From contig JADFMS010000051.1 of assembly GCA_022563775.1 (NCBI GenBank), positions 1 to 9,332 on the forward strand: DNA of 9,332 nt, written 5' to 3'. The stretch is from Fidelibacterota bacterium (lineage in GTDB: Bacteria; Marinisomatota; SORT01). Under the pieces are notes generated by a model that saw only the letters and a program-made list of their open reading frames with translations, made no database searches and was not told the DNA's origin. This document shows, piece after piece, positions 5,642 through 9,332 of this stretch. Within the stretch, counting starts at the first letter, position 1; each line of letters opens with the position of its first letter. The position numbers were made by a program, and so were the translations under genes.

Positions 5642-6871
5642 AGAGGAGAAAACTTTTTTCCGCTCATTCACCGTTTTTTCAAACACTGTTTTGAACAGTT
5701 CAGCCATTGAGTCCGTCATCGTTACGTCCCGCCTCGACATCACCCGTTGTGCTGTTTCAATTGCTTTTTCTAATTTATGGTCTTCCATCCCTTTCGCGCC
5801 GCCCCACGAAAACGAGGGTACGAACTTGGGAGGGAATTCACTCCCGAAAAGATTACAGGCGACCCCCACATGCGTTCCGGTGTTGAACATACTGTTTATA
5901 CCGGTTTTCGAATGGTCTCCCATCAGCAATCCGCAGAACATCGATCCGGTATCGATCGATTCGCCTTCCACGTAGAAACGAACGTTGCCGTAATTATTTT
6001 TGAGATCGCTGTTGTTCGTATCGGCGCCGAGGTTCACCCATTTACCGAGATAAGAGTGCCCCAAAAACCCGTCATGCTGTTTGTTGGTATATGAATGAAT
6101 AATAGAATCCCCGACCTCTCCGCCTACTTTGCACTGCTCTCCTATGGACGTTCCCCCGTATATCTTCGCCCCGGCTTTTATCAGGCTGTTCTCACCGATA
6201 TACACCGGTCCCTGCACGTATGCGTTAGGCATAATTTGAACCGCGCGCGAAATTATTACAGGACCTTTCTCCGCATCAATGACAACCCCCGGTTTAACGG
6301 TCGCCCCGGCTTCGATCAAAACGTTTTCTTTATTTATGATATTCGCGCCGTCATAAACTTCACCATTAATACCCGCGCCTGCGAACTCTCGACTTATCTC
6401 CTCACCGTTTTTGAGAAAAAGGTCCCATGGATAATCTATCCACGTACAACTGATCTCATTTTCAATTAAATCGGGAAAATCCTTTCGGCTTAGCAAACTG
6501 CTTCCGGCATCCCTGAGTTTTTGTAGATTATCGCCCGACAATACCGCCGCCGCAACCACACCCTTATTCATGTACAGCGAGTCATTATCCGTGATTATTT
6601 TATTAACATGAGTTTCGGCTATAATGCATCTGCCGTTAATCAGAACATATTTATCCGCCGAATAGGTATTGATCTCCGCTTTGGGATAACGTTCGGCAAG
6701 AACGTCGACCAATTCCGGCCGGCAGTGAAGGGAGATGAACTCATCTGTGAATATTTTCTCGTATTTCTCACGGATAGAGCTGATTCCGAATTTCAGATCA
6801 TACACAGGTCGCAGGTGAACCAGGGGGTTCAACCGCGGTGAAAACTCATCTTCAAATAGGGCTAATCTCAT
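5636..6871 (-). CDS. GlmU-like sugar nucleotidyltransferase / N-acetyltransferase (alternative Bacteroidetes type)
   Basis: A 411-residue two-part protein. Residues 1 to about 165 resemble the reduced nucleotidyltransferase half of the 'alternative GlmU' family: it opens MRLALFEDEF, has LRPVYDLKFGISSIREKY (20-37), and lacks the classical glycine-rich GTRM loop of GlmU. From about 176 to 345 it has the hexapeptide repeats of a left-handed beta-helix (INKENVLIEAGATVKPGVVI, VYIGENSLIKAGAKI), including HDGFLGHSYLGKWVNLGA with candidate catalytic histidines at 266 and 272. The family is proposed to make UDP-N-acetylglucosamine in bacteria without a normal GlmU; that role is inferred, not shown here. 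The C-terminal 50 residues look helical. ATG 6871 is preceded by GGAAGGG 11 nt upstream. The stop overlaps the start of the duplicated receptor leader. Confidence 0.87.
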   Translation of the reverse strand: MRLALFEDEFSPRLNPLVHLRPVYDLKFGISSIREKYEKIFTDEFISLHCRPELVDVLAERYPKAEINTYSADKYVLINGRCIIAETHVNKIITDNDSLYMNKGVVAAAVLSGDNLQKLRDAGSSLLSRKDFPDLIENEISCTWIDYPWDLFLKNGEEISREFAGAGINGEVYDGANIINKENVLIEAGATVKPGVVIDAEKGPVIISRAVQIMPNAYVQGPVYIGENSLIKAGAKIYGGTSIGEQCKVGGEVGDSIIHSYTNKQHDGFLGHSYLGKWVNLGADTNNSDLKNNYGNVRFYVEGESIDTGSMFCGLLMGDHSKTGINSMFNTGTHVGVACNLFGSEFPPKFVPSFSWGGAKGMEDHKLEKAIETAQRVMSRRDVTMTDSMAELFKTVFEKTVNERKKVFSSL

Positions 6872-6946
6872 AAGATTTTAATCCCTTCCGGATGCGATAC
6901 GGTTCGGGTTTCTAATTTACGCTTATTCTTATCTCTTTCCGTTATT

Positions 6947-7414
6947 TTATTTATCCTGATCTTTTCTTTTCTGTTCAAGGGGTATCAAATTGGTGAACTC
7001 GTCTCTGATAGTCCTGTAAGTCTTCTCCAAGTTAGAATGATTCCCTGTTCTCTTCAATAGTATATTATAAAACTGATCGGCTCCTTCCCAGGCAAAACCG
7101 ATGAGCAGCTTATGACCGACTGCCCTGCAAATGTAAGCGGCATACACGCAGAAATCGGTGTTTAAGTCCACAGTCAGATCATAAGTAATTAGACCCTTGT
7201 CCGATATCCAGTTGGATTTCGGCAGCTGCCAGAAAGATATATCGGAATTTTTGATTACAATCTCCCGGGCGTTGGTATCTATCATAAACTCTTCGTTGGT
7301 TTCTTCCGTCAATATAACCGTCACCCGGCTTGATACCGGTGATTTGAATATCTTCTTGAACACATACCTTGCTACTCTGAATTGATTTAAGTCATCGGGC
7401 ATACAGATCAGCAC
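6947..7414 (-). CDS. Glycosyltransferase-9-like (heptosyltransferase-like) small protein, start uncertain
   Basis: A 155-residue cytoplasmic-looking protein, if started at the GTG of 7414. It opens with a strand (VLICMPDD) and helix like the first unit of a GT-B fold. A later block, YDLTVDLNTDFCVYAAYICR, then HKLLIGFAWEGADQFYNI, recalls the 'D-x-x-I-D-L' acceptor-domain region of family 9 glycosyltransferases. It is far shorter than a full GT9 enzyme (usually over 300 residues), so it would be a single-domain relative, not a proven transferase. The same frame stays open for 45 codons upstream without any ATG, GTG or TTG, ending at a TGA (7552-7550). This suggests the real N-terminus is longer; see the separate entry. 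An alternative internal start is ATG 7402, with GGAG 11 nt upstream. The neighbours (GlmU-like, SprA) fit an envelope role. The family call is tentative. Confidence 0.6.
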   Translation of the reverse strand: MLICMPDDLNQFRVARYVFKKIFKSPVSSRVTVILTEETNEEFMIDTNAREIVIKNSDISFWQLPKSNWISDKGLITYDLTVDLNTDFCVYAAYICRAVGHKLLIGFAWEGADQFYNILLKRTGNHSNLEKTYRTIRDEFTNLIPLEQKRKDQDK

Positions 7415-7553
7415 TCCGGAACTACTCTCAATACTCTTTCCTACTGAAAAAGGAGTATTGAGACTTTTGTTATCCCGCGAAAATCTTGTGAGATAGAATC
7501 TCGCTATATCTTTTCTAAAGGAACTTAAAATAACTCTGCCTTCGTCGGTTCAT
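7415..7553 (-). other. Probable N-terminal extension of the GT9-like gene, in two frames
   Basis: ATG 7553 opens MNRRRQSYFKFL and then hits TAG (7517-7515). Moving one base forward at CTT-T-AGA joins it to the open frame reading RKDIARFYLTRFSRDNK, which runs into the GTG at 7414. The joined product would be about 201 residues. It could reflect a sequencing or assembly error, a real disabling mutation, or a +1 frameshift (CTTTAG resembles the CTTTGA site of prfB, but no strong Shine-Dalgarno-like stimulator sits just upstream). Confidence 0.45.
7427..7462. repeat. Perfect inverted repeat CTCAATACTC...GAGTATTGAG
   Basis: Ten-bp arms at 7427-7436 and 7453-7462 with a 16-nt spacer; TTTC and GAAA inside the spacer could add pairing. 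It lies in the putative 5' part of the GT9-like gene, just upstream of the GTG at 7414. Confidence 0.65.
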
Positions 7554-7619
7554 GCCGGACTCTGTGATTATCCGTACTTTCCTTATCAGTATATGCTACG
7601 ACCATGATTTTTTCTCTTA

Positions 7620-8531
7620 TCAGTAAATCAATTCTATAAGTGTCCTGCCAACGGCGCCAAGACTTTCCGGGCTGCACCTCTCCGGTGTATCAAGCGATGT
7701 GTGCCACAAGTTAACACCCCCCTGTACATAATCCATGTCTATTATGTTGATTGCCGGTATTCCTGCGTGTTTAAAAAGCATAAGATGATCGTCCTCTACG
7801 TAACTTCCGAGATTTCTTTTAAACTGGTGTGCCCCCGCTCGCTCCGCTGCGCTCCAGACTCTTTCAACGAGCTCTCTGTTATGTTCATAGGAATACCTCT
7901 CGATAGGCAGCTCGAGATTAGCGTCTCCTACCATATCTATAATAATCGCCCATTCAGGTTTTTGCCCGGTGAAATTTTTCGAGAAATGTCTCGAACCGAG
8001 AAAGTACCTGTCCAGGTCGCCTTCCTCGCCGAAATCCTCACCGTCGAATAATATAATGTCAACTCCAACCGCCGGTCGATTCTGCCGCATAATTCTCGCC
8101 AGCTCCAGCAATACTGCGACACCGCTTGCTCCGTCATTTGCGCCTAACAGCGGTTGAGCGCGTTTGGCGGGATCGGCATCGTATTCGGAGCGGGGACGCG
8201 TATCCCAGTGAGCGCCGAGTAAAACTCTTACTGGATTTGAGGGCTCGAACGAGGCGATGATATTTGTGAGATTATAGACTCTGCCCGAGCTCTCGTCAAT
8301 GTGAGTGAACTCCTGCAATTTCAACGAGTCGGAAGTCGCTTCGAGTTCACCGACAAGATATTCCAGAGTGTTTTTGTGCCCCCGTGAGCCCGGGTTACGC
8401 GGTCCGAACTCGAATTGTTTTACAAGGAAACTGAATGCCTTTTGGCTGTCAAAATCAGGTTTTCCGCTCCCGCAGCCTGCGATGACAGCAAGGATCAATA
8501 ATGATTGTAACGGCGAGTGTGTTCTCCTCAA
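7620..8531 (-). CDS. M28-family lipoprotein, probable zinc-dependent glutaminyl cyclase
   Basis: A 303-residue lipoprotein with lipobox IAGC and lipidated Cys20. Glutaminyl cyclases convert N-terminal glutamine to pyroglutamate on exported proteins and share the M28 aminopeptidase fold. Visible landmarks are GAHWDTRP (His108, Asp110), GANDGASGV (Asp133), FDGEDFG (Glu165, Asp166), LGSRHF, IDMVGDAN (Asp199), VEDDHL (Asp247/248) and LWHTSLD (Trp276, His277). The IDMVGDAN, EDDH and WHT segments match the cyclase branch better than ordinary aminopeptidases, which normally cleave peptides; function remains inferred. Start: TTG 8531 gives a proper basic n-region (MRRTHS) and has AGGGG 8 nt upstream. 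The next in-frame TTG would remove most of the signal peptide. It begins 4 nt after the sprA stop, so the two are almost certainly cotranscribed. Confidence 0.87.
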   Translation of the reverse strand: MRRTHSPLQSLLILAVIAGCGSGKPDFDSQKAFSFLVKQFEFGPRNPGSRGHKNTLEYLVGELEATSDSLKLQEFTHIDESSGRVYNLTNIIASFEPSNPVRVLLGAHWDTRPRSEYDADPAKRAQPLLGANDGASGVAVLLELARIMRQNRPAVGVDIILFDGEDFGEEGDLDRYFLGSRHFSKNFTGQKPEWAIIIDMVGDANLELPIERYSYEHNRELVERVWSAAERAGAHQFKRNLGSYVEDDHLMLFKHAGIPAINIIDMDYVQGGVNLWHTSLDTPERCSPESLGAVGRTLIELIY

Positions 8532-8535
8532 ATAA

Positions 8536-9332
8536 TCAACCCCTGATCGCTATGTTGACCGTCAAACCGAAATCTCTGAAGCTGGTGGTTCCATGAATAG
8601 TTTCTGTTTTTCCAAATTCGAAAAAGAGTCCCCCGTTAAGTTTCGAGCTGAATGAATAACTCATCTGCGGTTGAAGTGTCCATCTTCTTGACAGATTTAG
8701 AAGTGCAAATTCCCCATCTCCAGCTCCGGTTCTCGAGAGCGTTTCGCTCGTGCTTCTGTTGTAAGTCAGAGAAAAAGACACTTGGTTATCGAATTTGAAA
8801 TCCCTGAGAAAGAAAATCGGAATTTTCATCCCCCCGCGTCTTGAATAATTTGCCGTTATCGAAATGTTTGAAGAGTTAAGTATCTGAGTTCCTTTCGTAA
8901 TTCCGAAAAAGTTCGATGTAGAGGTTGACTTATTATACCTGAAGTTCGCCGTGATATTTTTTTTCAGTCTGAAACTCATTCCTACCAGAGGTTGCCATGA
9001 CTTGGAAAAATCGCGCCCTGTGACCTCTGTGATCGTCGTGTCAATCCCCTCAACCCCTGTAGACCTGATCGTCTCCAATATTCTCTTGTTCTCTTTACCG
9101 CCGAACCCGTGCTCCAGGCTTACACTTTTTGCGATGCTGGAGAAAAGGGGGAGTTTTTCAAGACCGGAAATTCGAAGGTTCCAGCTCGGAAACGGGATTC
9201 CATCTTCTCCTCCATCACCCATCGGAAAGAAATCCCGCGTTTGAATTGTATTCAAGTTGCTTGCCGAAGTACGGTTCTTCCTTTCACTGCTTCCATAAGA
9301 AAAGCCTAATGTTACGTTTCTGCTCAGATTCA
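8536..9332 (-). CDS. sprA: SprA/Sov-type outer-membrane translocon, C-terminal end (cut by window edge)
   Basis: The last 264 residues or so of a large protein; the frame is open through base 9332 with no start, so this is only the 3' end. SprA is the very large beta-barrel (usually over 2,000 residues) that forms the outer-membrane pore of the type IX secretion system. The visible part is made of alternating beta strands, with segments I associate with the SprA C-terminus: IPFPSWNLRISGLEKLPLF, then SVSLEHGF, SWQPLVGMSFRLKKNITANF and IPIFFLRDFKFDNQVSFSL, closing on FRDFGLTVNIAIRG. The apparent start at 9255 (TTG) is just an internal leucine. Another large outer-membrane barrel cannot be fully excluded from a fragment. 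No other type IX components (PorK-N, PorV) are in the window. Confidence 0.85.
   Translation of the reverse strand, partial: NLSRNVTLGFSYGSSERKNRTSASNLNTIQTRDFFPMGDGGEDGIPFPSWNLRISGLEKLPLFSSIAKSVSLEHGFGGKENKRILETIRSTGVEGIDTTITEVTGRDFSKSWQPLVGMSFRLKKNITANFRYNKSTSTSNFFGITKGTQILNSSNISITANYSRRGGMKIPIFFLRDFKFDNQVSFSLTYNRSTSETLSRTGAGDGEFALLNLSRRWTLQPQMSYSFSSKLNGGLFFEFGKTETIHGTTSFRDFGLTVNIAIRG
8540..8544 (-). promoter_or_regulatory. Shine-Dalgarno sequence deciding the TTG start of the cyclase-like gene
   Basis: AGGGG, formed by the last two sense codons of sprA, lies 8 nt before TTG 8531. A second purine run, GAGGAG, overlaps the start codon itself and is badly placed for it. Confidence 0.6.

Noticed and set aside
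5517..5975. Plus-strand ORF with a strong AAGGAGG Shine-Dalgarno match 9 nt before an ATG at 5572
   Set aside because: It is antisense to the decayed receptor copy and the GlmU-like gene, whose reading is well supported. The AAGGAGG is the complement of a diverged stretch in the pseudogene and seems accidental.
7701..8157. Plus- and minus-strand ORFs overlapping the M28 gene in other frames
   Set aside because: The M28 frame carries all the metal-binding motifs in the right order; the overlapping frames have no recognisable content.
8536..9255. A complete 239-residue gene starting at TTG 9255
   Set aside because: The frame remains open to the window edge with matching beta-strand sequence, so this is the 3' end of a larger gene.

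Overview
All convincing genes lie on the minus strand, so the window reads right to left as a series of closely spaced cell-envelope genes followed by a separate electron-transfer pair. The organism looks like a member of the Bacteroidota/FCB superphylum. The evidence is a SprA-type outer-membrane translocon C-terminus, a CarboxypepD-regulatory-like TonB-dependent receptor paired with a DUF4249 lipoprotein, an 'alternative' Bacteroidetes-type GlmU-like protein, and clusters of short palindromes. My best inference is a lineage outside classical Bacteroidia (Ignavibacteria, Neomarinimicrobiota or similar); the sequence alone does not settle this.

Layout in transcription order: 9332-8536 is the C-terminal part of sprA, running off the window. 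8531-7620 is a lipoprotein of the M28/glutaminyl-cyclase family, starting 4 nt after the sprA stop, with its Shine-Dalgarno sequence inside the last sprA codons. 7414-6947 is a small glycosyltransferase-9-like protein whose reading frame stays open upstream but has no normal start codon (possible frameshift, to 7553). 6871-5636 is a GlmU-like nucleotidyltransferase/acyltransferase. 5629-5411 is a decayed duplicate of the 5' end of the next gene. 5390-3021 is the TonB-dependent receptor and 3024-2092 its DUF4249 lipoprotein partner, sharing a 4-nt TTGA overlap. 1882-1619 is a small uncharacterised ORF. 1639-1361 is a palindrome-dense, REP-like block. 1241-489 is etfB, and 473-1 is etfA, running off the left edge.

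Functionally, sprA and the glutaminyl-cyclase-like lipoprotein could work together: SprA is the type IX secretion pore, and N-terminal pyroglutamate formation is common on exported proteins in this phylum. The GlmU-like and GT9-like genes point to cell-surface sugar metabolism. The receptor/DUF4249 pair is an outer-membrane uptake or surface module. EtfBA carries electrons between flavoprotein dehydrogenases and the quinone pool or other acceptors, and is not obviously linked to the rest.

The most unusual structure is the 219-bp tandem imperfect copy of the receptor's 5' end. The two copies align without indels. In the first 13 codons nearly all differences are synonymous, yet the upstream copy has an in-frame stop at codon 22 and ends abruptly. 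I read it as the fossil of a second, once functional, paralogous receptor gene lost by deletion. It also argues that the receptor's odd N-terminal extension ahead of its signal sequence is really translated. I saw no tRNA, rRNA, CRISPR array or intact insertion sequence.
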